A program made the position numbers and the translations under genes. Positions 37,801 to 44,405 of a stretch of 64,000 bases of DNA are shown here, piece by piece (within the stretch, counting starts at the first letter, position 1; the number at the start of each line of letters is the position of its first letter). Source of the DNA: Pseudoalteromonas luteoviolacea (GTDB lineage Bacteria; Pseudomonadota; Gammaproteobacteria; Enterobacterales; Alteromonadaceae); the NCBI RefSeq assembly GCF_001750165.1, contig NZ_CP015412.1, forward strand, positions 744,001 to 808,000, written 5' to 3'. The notes beneath the pieces are model-generated. The model was not told the origin of the DNA. It did not search any database and worked only from the letters and a program-made list of their open reading frames with translations.

Positions 37801-39029
37801 GTTGTTTAGTTGTTATAAGTGGACAGACAAAAAATAATTTAAATGAATTACCAGAACTATTGCTCAGCGAAAAGATTGAAAGATTGTTTATTCCACCTGC
37901 TGTATTGCAGTTTATAGCTGAACAGGTAGATGAAACACAAGTACAGTTGCCTGATTTAAAAGAAGTGTTTTCTGCTGGTGAAGAATTGATAGTGACTCCA
38001 GTCATAAATCAATTCTTACAGAGCCATGCACAATGCCGACTATGGAATTGTTATGGCCCGACAGAGACCCATGTTGTGACAAGCATGGAGATAACACATG
38101 ATTTAGGCGTGCACTCTGCTTCAATCGGTAAACCTGTCAATAATACCAAGTTATATATTGTCGATAAACGGGGTAATCTAGCACCATACGGTTCAATCGG
38201 AGAGCTTTACGTAAGTGGTGATGGGTTGGCGAAAGGTTATTTTGACCCTAACTTGAATGAAGGGCGGTTTATCAATAATCAATTTGTCAGTATTGATGAC
38301 GAGGTGTTGTATAAAACAGGAGACCTAGTTAGATATCTGCCAGATGGCAACATTGAGTTTGTTGGGCGTGCAGATGAGCAAGTCAGTATTAATGGTTTCC
38401 GCGTTGAGCTGGCTGAAATAGAGAAAAAGCTGTCAGATTCTGAGAAAGTGAAGTCAAGTGTTGTGTTATATCGAAAATGTCAGTTTGGTATAAAGCGGCT
38501 TATGGCCTATCTGATTTTGAAAGAGCAATACCAGCAAGATGAGGGATGTACTTTACAGCATGATACGTTGGGCAAAGAGTTAGAAGAGTATCTGTCAAAG
38601 ATACTGCCAAGCTACATGGTCCCGTCGTCTTACATGGTGTTGGAACAGTTGCCGTTGACAGCGAATGGAAAAATAGACAAGAAGAAATTGCCTTTACCTG
38701 ACTTAGGTCAAGCCAGCACAGATATTGTTACTCCTTCAAATGAAATCGAGGAGCAGTTGGTTGAAATGATGTCAGAACTGTTGCAAGTAGCAGCAGAGAA
38801 AATATCGGTGAACTATAGCTTTTTTGAATTAGGCCTGAGTTCATTAAGATTGTTTTCATGTGTCAATTACATAAATAAAAAGTTTGCTTTAACGCTGACC
38901 GTTGCTGATTTATATAAAAATAATACGGTTCAGTTGTTAGCTAGAAAAATTAACGAACTGAATTTACTAACCCAAGTGTCGGCAATCGAACAGGACGAAA
39001 TGTCGTTCATTGAGGATGGAGAAATATGA
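25884..39029 (+). CDS. NRPS2: TubC-dock, four C-A-T modules
   Basis: The protein has 4381 residues. Residues 1-55 look like a TubC-type N-terminal docking domain. Then come four C-A-T modules with intact HHIASDG motifs at about 214, 1288, 2361 and 3434, and carrier serines at 1097, 2170, 3243 and 4320. The first three carriers read LGGHSLL; the last reads LGLSSLR. Hand-read A codes: module 1 DAWTMAAVC (phenylalanine-like), modules 2 and 3 DLFNNALTY (the alanine code, identical in both), module 4 DVQFFACVV (unassigned, loosely proline-like). Modules 2 and 3 are a near-perfect tandem duplication. No epimerisation, methylation or thioesterase domain is seen. The tail is acidic (FIEDGEI) and precedes another TubC-docked protein that overlaps by ATGA. 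Confidence 0.94.
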   Translation: MSIELLFQELKNEGVVFANDNGKVNLKLPKGLNNELKKKLVQNKDSLKTFLEDLFSKTSKANKISKRDANSQYAELSDSQQRLWFIDKLQGNSTEYNMSEAMTVSGNLDINLVERALSQIVQRHEVLRTVYVEENGEAKQRVNHQSELKIKTYDLSQLDAEQQQVELRKLMAEDAGRPFDLTQDLMLRASYIQLATAQTETGIPEQGVLLFNMHHIASDGWSVEILKREFFTLYKAFYEGQDVPFEVLPIQYADYASWQNQESTKEINAKQLAFWEQLLNDAPVEHGLGLTGNRPEVKQYHGLLEVGEINSTLAQQLTDLAKQQQLTPFMLLHGLVALLLARHSNNEEVVIGTAVANREQTELQSLIGFFANTLALKVNTDHDSLEDYFQHVRDVNMGALANQEAPFDKVVERLNIPRSRAYTPLFQIALNVDNDFGVANDENVQSLTLPEVQLTALPPETLQAKFDLEIKVSLNSAGGVIEWIYDSALFDKASIQCLNEGLLKLMQDVVTSMQTDTAKTIQQLSMLSDRDDALFARLMTESECVYPEALCIHEQFEQQAAKQPNAVAVVYKDTQLSYSELNSQANQLARYLVAHYQVGPETLIGVCVDRSVAMMVGVLAVLKAGGAYVPLDPTYPSERLEYIISDAGVNVVLSDSAVEGCLTKFEGDVLLLDDVSQPWQDYSGDNLLVAERGLTADSLAYLIYTSGSTGKPKGVQLAHQGVLNMHTQQQHLFNVTADSKVIQFAAFGFDASVWEWVMALLTGCELHICPTEVRQSADALKEFLCDNQITHATLPPALLGIMELDDNYAFEALMVAGEACAPDVAAMWSAKYPMFNAYGPTETTVCATVGRVDPNEELHIGRAIGNMTQYVLNSRLEVVPCGVAGELHIGGVGLAKGYLNRAELTAERFIDNPYYDPSNSASSEKLYKTGDLVRYLEDGNLAFLGRIDDQVKIRGFRVELGEVEAQLCEQTGVDSALVVAKEMAGSQQLVGYIKPDTNEVISDGELTQRVVSSLQAVLPNYMVPSCLIVVADWPLTPNGKIDKKALPSPDAKALQGEYVAPNGETAIKLAQIWGNLLDIDADNVSATANFFNLGGHSLLTTRLVAEIRQAYDVDISVQTIFEQSTLQGLAEEIEQGQASQLPPIVAEPREEGKAVLSYSQQRLWFIDKLQGGTPEYNMPVAFNLSGEFDHSLMTQVFSTIIARHEVLRTVYEEDNGQAYQRIRSMDEVTFTVAESDLRDLTGERQKSAIEAHVVAQMQRPFDLSDDVMVRVSYIHTGAKAGVLIFNMHHIASDGWSVEVMMNEFMALYEAYSQGKPNPLPALDIQYADFASWQQTHIDEAQLAKQLAYWESQLEDVPVVHSVPLDKPRGQNQQTQGAVVTGELDATTVAQLNAVAQAYQLTPFMLLHSALALLLSRHSGSEDIVIGTPVANRLQAELAPLIGYFVNTLVLRTSTKHADMASYLAHVKAVHLGAQSHQDVPFEQVVDRLNIPRSQAHSPLFQIMLTTDSGYGAGEQLDRTQFNFGDLTCVPYQSEVVQAKFDLNIDMSMNEQGGAITWTYDVSLFEQDHIEQLSAHLCRLLASLASIDTAQAPALHALSMLSEAETQHLVHELNDTALAYPDTLCIHELFEQQVAAQPDAVAVVHEQTELSYGELNRQANQLAQYLVTHHQVGPDTLVGVCVERSVSMVVGVLAILKAGGAYVPLDPNYPTERLEYMLDDAGVDVVLSHRQVQSCLTSFEGEVLLLDGEVRPWHDCAESNLCVAERGVNVNHLAYIIYTSGSTGKPKGVAIEHGNASAMLHWAHSEFDSTVLSRVLASTSLNFDLSVFELFVPLSFGGCCVVVQDALALLERPYDVTLINTVPSAIKALLAQQAIPKSVQCINLAGEPLAEQVVNSLLAETACQQVYNLYGPSEDTTYSTYVGFSEALNSPMTIGKVLSNSQAFVLGDNLELLPKGSVGQLYLGGRGVSRGYYNKPELTAERYMDNPFYDPNNPVSSKRLYQTGDLVRYLEDGSFTFLGRIDDQVKIRGFRVELGEIETQVSSQTGVDSALVVAKEIAGSQQLVGYIKPDTNEVISDGELTQRVVSSLQAVLPNYMVPSSLIVVADWPLTPNGKIDKKALPSPDAKALQGEYVAPNGETAIKLAQIWGNLLDIDVDNVSATANFFNLGGHSLLTTRLVAEIRQEYDVDISVQTIFEQSTLQGLAEEIEQGQASQLPPIVAEPREEGKAVLSYSQQRLWFIDKLQGGTPEYNMPVAFNLSGEFDHSLMTQVFSTIIARHEVLRTVYEEDNGQAYQRIRSMDEVTFTVAESDLRDLTGERQKSAIEAHVVAQMQRPFDLSDDVMVRVSYIHTGAKAGVLIFNMHHIASDGWSVEVMMNEFMALYEAYSQGKPNPLPALDIQYADFASWQQTHIDEAQLAKQLAYWESQLEDVPVVHSVPLDKPRGQNQQTQGAVVTGELDATTVAQLNAVAQAYQLTPFMLLHSALALLLSRHSGSEDIVIGTPVANRLQAELAPLIGYFVNTLVLRTSTKHADMASYLAHVKAVHLGAQSHQDVPFEQVVDRLNIPRSQAHSPLFQIMLTTDSGYGAGEQLDRTQFNFGDLTCVPYQSEVVQAKFDLNIDMSMNEQGGAITWTYDVSLFEQDHIEQLSAHLCRLLASLASIDTAQAPALHALSMLSEAETQHLVHELNDTALAYPDTLCIHELFEQQVAAQPDAVAVVHEQTELSYGELNRQANQLAQYLVTHHQVGPDTLVGVCVERSVSMVVGVLAILKAGGAYVPLDPNYPTERLEYMLDDAGVDVVLSHRQVQSCLTSFEGEVLLLDGEVRPWHDCAESNLCVAERGVNVNHLAYIIYTSGSTGKPKGVAIEHGNASAMLHWAHSEFDSTVLSRVLASTSLNFDLSVFELFVPLSFGGCCVVVQDALALLERPYDVTLINTVPSAIKALLAQQAIPKSVQCINLAGEPLAEQVVNSLLAETACQQVYNLYGPSEDTTYSTYVGFSEALNSPMTIGKVLSNSQAFVLGDNLELLPKGSVGQLYLGGRGVSRGYYNKPELTAERYMDNPFYDPNNPVSSKRLYQTGDLVRYLEDGSFTFLGRIDDQVKIRGFRVELGEIETQLSSQTGVDSALVVAKEIAGSQQLVGYIKPDTNEVISDGELTQHVVTSLQAVLPNYMVPSSLIVVADWPLTPNGKIDKKALPSPDAKALQGEYVAPTGKVETGLTLVLSELLDLAQERISVSSNFFSLGGHSLLAVRFIALIEGEFNKKLSIQDIFESDSLTHLAKQIELAPEVEQKDYIRRLDRQSGEHLLSSYAQQRIWFIDQLQGGSPEYNMPIALAVEGDFDIGAAERAMSQVIERHEALRTTFDVVEDETIQLIKQTFRFNLTHHDVSTLDAQHKHSEVEKLISEDRLTAFDLRQDLMVRAAYIKVDAGKGVLSFNMHHIASDGWSIGLLINEFVTNYKRIIEGQSEHIEPLAIQYADYAHWQRNWLQGEVLEQQLSYWQKQLEDLPAVHSIPLDYTRKELTTRRGALVKTQIDQSSVKKLKALAGEHNMTLFMMLHSAIALMMSRHSNSTDIVIGTPVANRMQSEVENIIGFFANTLVLRTNTEHDNLSDYFSHVKSVHKEAQAHQDVPFEKLVEHCNVVRSTQHTPLFQVLFSMNTTEQGVLELPRVKFSPVDNESYVAKFDLDISAQEVDTGVELSLIYDTTIFTQAHVEQFGDHLNRLLMYMAQGQHHSLSQLPMLSENEVYLLTEQLNSTAYENPPEQLIHELFELQAKRSPDSVALSFEGKRMTYGELNSAANQLAHYLRAQGVVENTAVGLYIERGFEMIIGILGILKSGGAYVPLEPSFPESRLQYMLDELQLGYVVDGLNQSQQFALPDGCQVINLSNEFVHTQLAEFSKEAPDLGSQSAESLAYILYTSGSTGKPKGIKQTHRTISNLIYSTEQNEGVNARLRTLQFTPYTFDVSIQELATCWYTGSCLVVISGQTKNNLNELPELLLSEKIERLFIPPAVLQFIAEQVDETQVQLPDLKEVFSAGEELIVTPVINQFLQSHAQCRLWNCYGPTETHVVTSMEITHDLGVHSASIGKPVNNTKLYIVDKRGNLAPYGSIGELYVSGDGLAKGYFDPNLNEGRFINNQFVSIDDEVLYKTGDLVRYLPDGNIEFVGRADEQVSINGFRVELAEIEKKLSDSEKVKSSVVLYRKCQFGIKRLMAYLILKEQYQQDEGCTLQHDTLGKELEEYLSKILPSYMVPSSYMVLEQLPLTANGKIDKKKLPLPDLGQASTDIVTPSNEIEEQLVEMMSELLQVAAEKISVNYSFFELGLSSLRLFSCVNYINKKFALTLTVADLYKNNTVQLLARKINELNLLTQVSAIEQDEMSFIEDGEI
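28842..35501 (+). repeat. Tandem 3219-bp module duplication within NRPS2
   Basis: Copy 1 spans 28842-32060 and copy 2 spans 32061-35279, with the start of a third copy to about 35501. The unit is exactly 3219 bp (1073 codons) and covers the end of one A domain, T, C and most of the next A. Copies differ by scattered single bases (for example DADNVSA against DVDNVSA, RQAYDV against RQEYDV), so this is not an exact assembly echo, but the C and A parts are the same at protein level over long stretches. Confidence 0.95.
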
Positions 39030-42000
39030 ATACTTTAGAATCACTTTTGCATCATTTAAATGTGAATGATGTAAAATTAAATGTTGAAAATAACAAAATA
39101 AAGTTCAAGGACCCCAACAGCATCGTCAAGGGGGAGGTCCTTGAGAAGCTGAAGGAGCATAAGCAAAGTATCATTGATTTACTTCAGCGAACTCAGAGTG
39201 ACAGTACTGGTTCCATTGCTGGAAAATATCAAATGGGTAAGCCAATACCGGTTTCACAGTATCAGAGAAGTTTACTCTTCTCTGAGCAGTTAACCAAAGA
39301 GGGTGAAGGAAATAACCTTGCCCTCAGTTTCAGGTTTAATTACCAAATCGACAGCAAGGCTTTGAACAAAGCCTTGCACAGATTGTTCGAACAAAATGAT
39401 GCGCTGCGCCTTGGCTATGCGCATCATGATAATGACTGGCAGGCGACACTCAATTCTGTGGAAGCGATGACTTGTGATGTGCGCCAAGCTTCAATTGCCC
39501 AAATTGAGGCTGAATTCGGCAGCGTTGAAAATTACAGTGTTGAGTACATAAAAGAAAAATTTAAATTTGATGGGACTGCGCTTACTCGAGCGCAGATCTT
39601 GCAACTGGGTGATGAGGATGTGTTACTTAACATCGCAATTCATCACGCGGTTTGTGATGGGATTTCACTCGCTCATTTATCGTCACAACTAGAAACCTAT
39701 TTAACTGAGCAAGCCCCAAATAGTGATAAACCAAAAGCATCTTATCTTGATTACTTGGTATGGCAAGAAGAGCAAACACATAACGGTGGGTTATCATACT
39801 GGAAAGATAAGTTGTCTGGGATACCTGATACCCTAGATTTACCGTTTGATAATATGCGCCCTAATCAAATGACATTTGCAGGTGAAAGTTATCAACACAC
39901 CTTGCCTGAAGCTCAAAATAGGCAGTTAGCTCAAGTAAGTAAGCAAATGGGTGTAAGTCAGTTTAATGTGATTCTGGCTGCATTTAATAGCTTTTTGAGT
40001 CGCTACACAGCACAAAAAGACATTGTGGTTGGTGTACCTTTTGCCAACCGTGAGTTTTCTGATGCTGAGCAAATGATTGGCCTTTTCATCAATACCCTCC
40101 CTATTCGTACGCAGTTAACAGGTCAACATACTTTTAAACAGTTAGTATCAGAGGTCTCAGAAACACTTACAGAAGCGTCAGTGAATCAGCAAACGCCTCT
40201 AGTAGAAATTATTGAAGCTGTGAATCCAGTAAGAAGCGCAAGTTACTCGCCGCTTTTCCAAGTATTAGTGAACTATTTAGATGTGCCACCAAGTCAGGAA
40301 AAAAGTGCATTTCAAAATAGCGCATTTGACTTAGGTGAAGACAACGAGCAATTAGCAAAATATGATCTGTCTTTAAACATTGTCAGCAGTGATGATAAAC
40401 ACGATCTCATTTTTGAGTACAACCGTTTATTGTTTACGCGCGAAACAGTAAGCAGAATGGCTAACCATTTTATTACCATGCTTGCAAGTATGCTTACTCA
40501 ACCTGATTTGCTATTGAGTGAACATAGTGTATTAACGGAAGATGAAGAACAGTTGATAGGCGAGATAAATACAACTAAAAAGTGCCTACCAACTCTACAA
40601 AGTCCATATCAATATGTTGCAGACCTTGCCGCTCAAGCATCAGATAAAGCGGCCATTGTTTATCAAGATGAGGTACTCTCATTTGGTCAATTTAATCGCA
40701 AGATTGAATCTATTGCGCGAGAACTGATCAGTAGCGGTGTTAAAAAGGGTGACAGAGTCGGCTTATACTTCATTCGTACCATCGACATGGTATGCGCGAT
40801 GTATGCCTGTTTCCGTTTAGGTGCTGCATATGTGCCACTAGACCCAAGCTATCCAAGACAACGTATCAGCTATATTTGTAAAGATACTCAGCCGAATTGT
40901 ATTCTATCTTTAGCAGTACTCGAGTCGAAGGTTTCTGAATTAGACATCTCATGTCCAATCGTATTTGTAGATAAACCAAAAGCGCCTTCAGATTTGCCTT
41001 TACCCATGATTTCAGTAGACAGTGATGATACTGCATATATTATTCATACATCGGGTACCACTGGTCATCCAAAAGGCGTCGAAGTAAGCCACGGCAATTT
41101 GCAGAATTTATTAGTAAGCTTGGATGAAACGTTTGAAGACGGTGCTGAGCAAACCTGGTTAGCTCAAACCAGTATTAGTTTTGATATTTCAGTCGTTGAG
41201 CTAATTTGGACATTATCCCGAGGCAAAAAAGTCGTTCTACAGCAAAGCCGCCCAGCAGATTTGATTAAATTTGAAAACAATAAAACAACTAAGCCTCTTG
41301 ATTTTAGTATTATGTTTTTCTCAGCAGATAGCAGAGAGCAAGAAAAATATGACCTAATGTTACGCTCTACGACTTATGCAGATCAAAATGGCTTTAAATC
41401 AGTGTGGTTACCTGAGCGTCACTTTGGTGAGTTTGGTGGTGCCTTTGCCAGTCCTTCAGTGACCTGTGCAGCGTTGTCTACGATCACTAAACAGATTAGA
41501 TTACATGCAGGTAGTGTGGTGTTGCCTCTGCATGATCCGATTCGTGTAGCCGAAGAGTGGTCGATGATTGACCACCTGAGTGACGGTCGTGTGGGACTGG
41601 CACTTGCTTCTGGTTGGCACCCAAATGACTTTGTCTTCCAAGGTGCTGATTATGAAAATAGACACCAGATGCTGCGTGAAAAGCAGGCGCAACTTCAAGA
41701 TTTATGGCAAGGTAAAACAATCACGAGAAAGAATGGTTTAGGACAGGAACAACAAGTAGCAATTCGCCCTACACCTAAGCAAGCAACCTTACCGACTTGG
41801 ATCACTGCGGCAGGTAACCCGGAAACATTCCGCTATGCAGGTCAGATTGGCGCAAATATTCTGACGCATATGTTGGGCCAAACAATGAATCAGCTCAAAG
41901 ACAATATCGCTGTCTATCATGCTGAGCTAGAGAAGCATGGTCATACCGTCAACGACAAAGAAGTGACGCTGATGATCCATACTTATTTGGATGAAACGAA

Positions 42001-44389
42001 AGATAACGCGCTTGCTAAAACTGCGGACCCATTTAAAGGTTATATCGGCTCTTCTGTTAATCTTATTGCACCATTAGCTCAAGAAATGGGCATGGATATG
42101 GAAGTGCAAAAATCGCAAATCATTGATATAGCGTTTGAACGACTTAGTCAAACAAGTGCATTATTTGGTACAGCTGAATCATGCCAAGAGATGCTAACAC
42201 AAGTGCATAATCTAGGGGTTACTGAGGTTGCTTCACTCATAGACTTTGGTGTCAATACTGAGGAAGTGTTATCAGGCCTAGAAAGACTGACAAGTGCACG
42301 TAAAAAGCACCAAACAACTTGGGCACTTGAAAATAGCTTAGCAAGCTCTGATTACATGAGCGAATTAGAACTTATTCATAAGCATAATGTAAGTCATGTC
42401 CAAATGACGCCATCACAGATGAAAATTATGCTTAAGCAGTATGAGCAACATAGCTATGACCTGAAGGTGACGAATTGGTTAATGGGTGGAGAGCCACTGC
42501 CAAAAGCGCTCATCGAGCAACTAACCAGTATTAGCAATGGTCGCTGCCATAATATGTATGGGCCGACAGAAACAACGGTGTGGTCAGCTTGGCAAGATGT
42601 CACAGATGGACGAGTTGTGATTGGTAAGCCTATTAATAACACACAGTTTTTATTACTTGATGAAAATAAAAAACCAGTCCCAACAGGCGTTTCAGGGCAC
42701 CTACATATTGGTGGTCACGGTGTATCAAAAGGGTATTGGAATAAACCTGAATTAACAGCAGAGTCTTTTACTAATATGGACTTTGCACAATTAGGGGCTG
42801 GCACCTTCTACAGTACCGGCGACTTAATGAGAATGACAGCTGATGGTTTCTTTGAATACATAGGCCGTATTGACGACCAAATAAAAATCAATGGATATCG
42901 CATTGAACAAAAAGAAATAGAGCAAAGCATTGCGGCATTAAGCGGTATTAAAGATTGCAAAATTGTAGTTAAAAATAAAGGCGATGATGTTTACCTTGCT
43001 GCATATATTGTGAAGTCAGACCTTGTGGTCGGCGACTATACACACTTGCCTGAAGAGGAAGAAGCAAAAGCTTATACCTTTATGGATGGCTCATTAATCT
43101 TCCACCAAAGTGATCATCAGTTGGGCGGTTTGTATAAAGAAATCTTTGAAGATGAAATCTATTTCCGACACGACATTGAAATTGAAGCGGGTGATATCGT
43201 GTTAGATGTTGGTGCGAATGTTGGTAGTTTTTCCATGGCGGCACAACAACGTCAACCGCAAGCGCAGTTTTTCGCCTTCGAGCCAATTCCACAAACGTTT
43301 TCGGCGTTGAAAAAGAACTTTGAGCACCGCAATATTCACGGTCGTATTTTTAACTGTGGTATTTCTGATAAGCCAGAAATGGCAACATTTACTTACTACC
43401 AAAATATGTCTGGACTGTCAGGTCGATTTGCCAACATAGAAAGTGAAAAAGCAGCTGCGAGATCGGTGATAGATGATGGGTCAACACTGCTTCAAGGTGA
43501 CTCTAAAAATGATGTCGAAAAGTATTTACAAGAAGTATATCAGTCTCAAGATGTTGAATGTCGTCTAGACACGATTTCTAACGTCATTGATTCGCAAAAT
43601 CTGAAGCAGGTTGATTTACTCAAAATTGATATTGAGAAAAGTGAATGCTTAGCGCTTAAAGGTATCAATGACGCTCACTGGCCTCGTATTAAACAGGTCG
43701 CAATGGAAGTAGATGGTGATGAACACTTGGCATTTGTGACAAAAACGCTTGAAAAGCATGGTTTTGAAGTATTTGTAGATGATTTCATTCGAGCTAATAC
43801 AGATAAGGAAGACGAGTTTAATGTTTATATGCTATATGCACATAATCGCCGCTTCCAACCTGATGAGATGGTCAATGAAGTCGCTGTAGAAAATTACACA
43901 GGTTCTGAGATCAAGCAAAAGCTATCAGAAAAGCTCCCAGAGTTCATGGTGCCATCTGAAATCTTTTTCTTAGACAAGATCCCAATGCTGCAAAATGGCA
44001 AATTAGACATCGTGTCGTTGAAAAAGAGAGTAAATGAGCAAACTGAATCGAAGTCAAATAAAGTGGCGGTCAGCGAGAATGAGAAAAAGGTTGCTCATAT
44101 CTGGGATACTGTACTTAAGCGAGAAAACAGCCCGGTAGATGTCAGCTTCTTTGAGCTTGGTGGGACGTCGTTCGATATTGTCAATCTACAGCAGGCAATG
44201 AAGTCTGAGTTTGGTGCTGAACTGACAATTATTGAGTTGTTCCGCCACAAAACCATTCTTGAGCAAGTCTCACTCCTTAAGATGAACTCGAAGAAGAAAG
44301 TCACGAAATCAGTGAAGCAAGAGAAGACGCAAACAAGAAGAAAGTCGATGCCTAAACGTCGTAAAAACAAACAAAGTTTAATTGCATAA
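39026..44389 (+). CDS. One-module NRPS with monooxygenase and methyltransferase inserted in the A domain
   Basis: The protein has 1787 residues. Order: TubC-type docking (1-55); C domain (HHAVCDG, His206); A domain start about 530 with HTSGTTGHPKG near 675 and FDISVVELI near 720; an inserted luciferase-like FMN monooxygenase, about 756-1090; A resumes, MYGPTETT near 1176, GRIDDQIKINGYRIE near 1280; an inserted FkbM-type SAM methyltransferase, about 1350-1610 (VLDVGANVGS near 1392); A10 LQNGKLD near 1655; carrier Ser1715 in LGGTSF. The hand-read pocket DIVQLGMVW resembles the glycine code. Monooxygenase insertion between A4 and A5 is known from MtaG of myxothiazol biosynthesis, where glycine is alpha-hydroxylated. 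I infer oxidation and O-methylation of the loaded residue. The C-terminal 35 residues are strongly basic, unlike every other tail here, and the next protein is the PKS, which lacks a TubC domain. Confidence 0.93.
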   Translation: MNTLESLLHHLNVNDVKLNVENNKIKFKDPNSIVKGEVLEKLKEHKQSIIDLLQRTQSDSTGSIAGKYQMGKPIPVSQYQRSLLFSEQLTKEGEGNNLALSFRFNYQIDSKALNKALHRLFEQNDALRLGYAHHDNDWQATLNSVEAMTCDVRQASIAQIEAEFGSVENYSVEYIKEKFKFDGTALTRAQILQLGDEDVLLNIAIHHAVCDGISLAHLSSQLETYLTEQAPNSDKPKASYLDYLVWQEEQTHNGGLSYWKDKLSGIPDTLDLPFDNMRPNQMTFAGESYQHTLPEAQNRQLAQVSKQMGVSQFNVILAAFNSFLSRYTAQKDIVVGVPFANREFSDAEQMIGLFINTLPIRTQLTGQHTFKQLVSEVSETLTEASVNQQTPLVEIIEAVNPVRSASYSPLFQVLVNYLDVPPSQEKSAFQNSAFDLGEDNEQLAKYDLSLNIVSSDDKHDLIFEYNRLLFTRETVSRMANHFITMLASMLTQPDLLLSEHSVLTEDEEQLIGEINTTKKCLPTLQSPYQYVADLAAQASDKAAIVYQDEVLSFGQFNRKIESIARELISSGVKKGDRVGLYFIRTIDMVCAMYACFRLGAAYVPLDPSYPRQRISYICKDTQPNCILSLAVLESKVSELDISCPIVFVDKPKAPSDLPLPMISVDSDDTAYIIHTSGTTGHPKGVEVSHGNLQNLLVSLDETFEDGAEQTWLAQTSISFDISVVELIWTLSRGKKVVLQQSRPADLIKFENNKTTKPLDFSIMFFSADSREQEKYDLMLRSTTYADQNGFKSVWLPERHFGEFGGAFASPSVTCAALSTITKQIRLHAGSVVLPLHDPIRVAEEWSMIDHLSDGRVGLALASGWHPNDFVFQGADYENRHQMLREKQAQLQDLWQGKTITRKNGLGQEQQVAIRPTPKQATLPTWITAAGNPETFRYAGQIGANILTHMLGQTMNQLKDNIAVYHAELEKHGHTVNDKEVTLMIHTYLDETKDNALAKTADPFKGYIGSSVNLIAPLAQEMGMDMEVQKSQIIDIAFERLSQTSALFGTAESCQEMLTQVHNLGVTEVASLIDFGVNTEEVLSGLERLTSARKKHQTTWALENSLASSDYMSELELIHKHNVSHVQMTPSQMKIMLKQYEQHSYDLKVTNWLMGGEPLPKALIEQLTSISNGRCHNMYGPTETTVWSAWQDVTDGRVVIGKPINNTQFLLLDENKKPVPTGVSGHLHIGGHGVSKGYWNKPELTAESFTNMDFAQLGAGTFYSTGDLMRMTADGFFEYIGRIDDQIKINGYRIEQKEIEQSIAALSGIKDCKIVVKNKGDDVYLAAYIVKSDLVVGDYTHLPEEEEAKAYTFMDGSLIFHQSDHQLGGLYKEIFEDEIYFRHDIEIEAGDIVLDVGANVGSFSMAAQQRQPQAQFFAFEPIPQTFSALKKNFEHRNIHGRIFNCGISDKPEMATFTYYQNMSGLSGRFANIESEKAAARSVIDDGSTLLQGDSKNDVEKYLQEVYQSQDVECRLDTISNVIDSQNLKQVDLLKIDIEKSECLALKGINDAHWPRIKQVAMEVDGDEHLAFVTKTLEKHGFEVFVDDFIRANTDKEDEFNVYMLYAHNRRFQPDEMVNEVAVENYTGSEIKQKLSEKLPEFMVPSEIFFLDKIPMLQNGKLDIVSLKKRVNEQTESKSNKVAVSENEKKVAHIWDTVLKRENSPVDVSFFELGGTSFDIVNLQQAMKSEFGAELTIIELFRHKTILEQVSLLKMNSKKKVTKSVKQEKTQTRRKSMPKRRKNKQSLIA
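41293..42295 (+). other. Luciferase-like monooxygenase domain inside the adenylation domain
   Basis: It begins LDFSIMFFSADS and contains LPERHFGEFGGAF, LHAGSVVLPLHDPIRVAEEW, DGRVGLALASGWHPNDF and AGNPETFRYAGQIGANILTHML, the typical order of bacterial-luciferase-family monooxygenases found in natural product clusters. It lies between A4 (FDISVVELI) and A5 (MYGPTETT). These flavin enzymes act in trans with reduced FMN and oxygen. Confidence 0.9.
43072..43860 (+). other. FkbM-type methyltransferase domain inside the same adenylation domain
   Basis: It lies between A8 (GRIDDQIKINGYRIE) and A10 (LQNGKLD). The SAM-binding segment is VLDVGANVGSFS, followed by FFAFEPIPQTFSAL and, later, VDLLKIDIEKSECLALKG, a combination typical of FkbM-family O-methyltransferases. 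The carrier domain follows A10 normally, so the adenylation domain appears complete around both insertions. Confidence 0.88.
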
Positions 44390-44405
44390 TTGGGGGAAGT
44401 GAATC

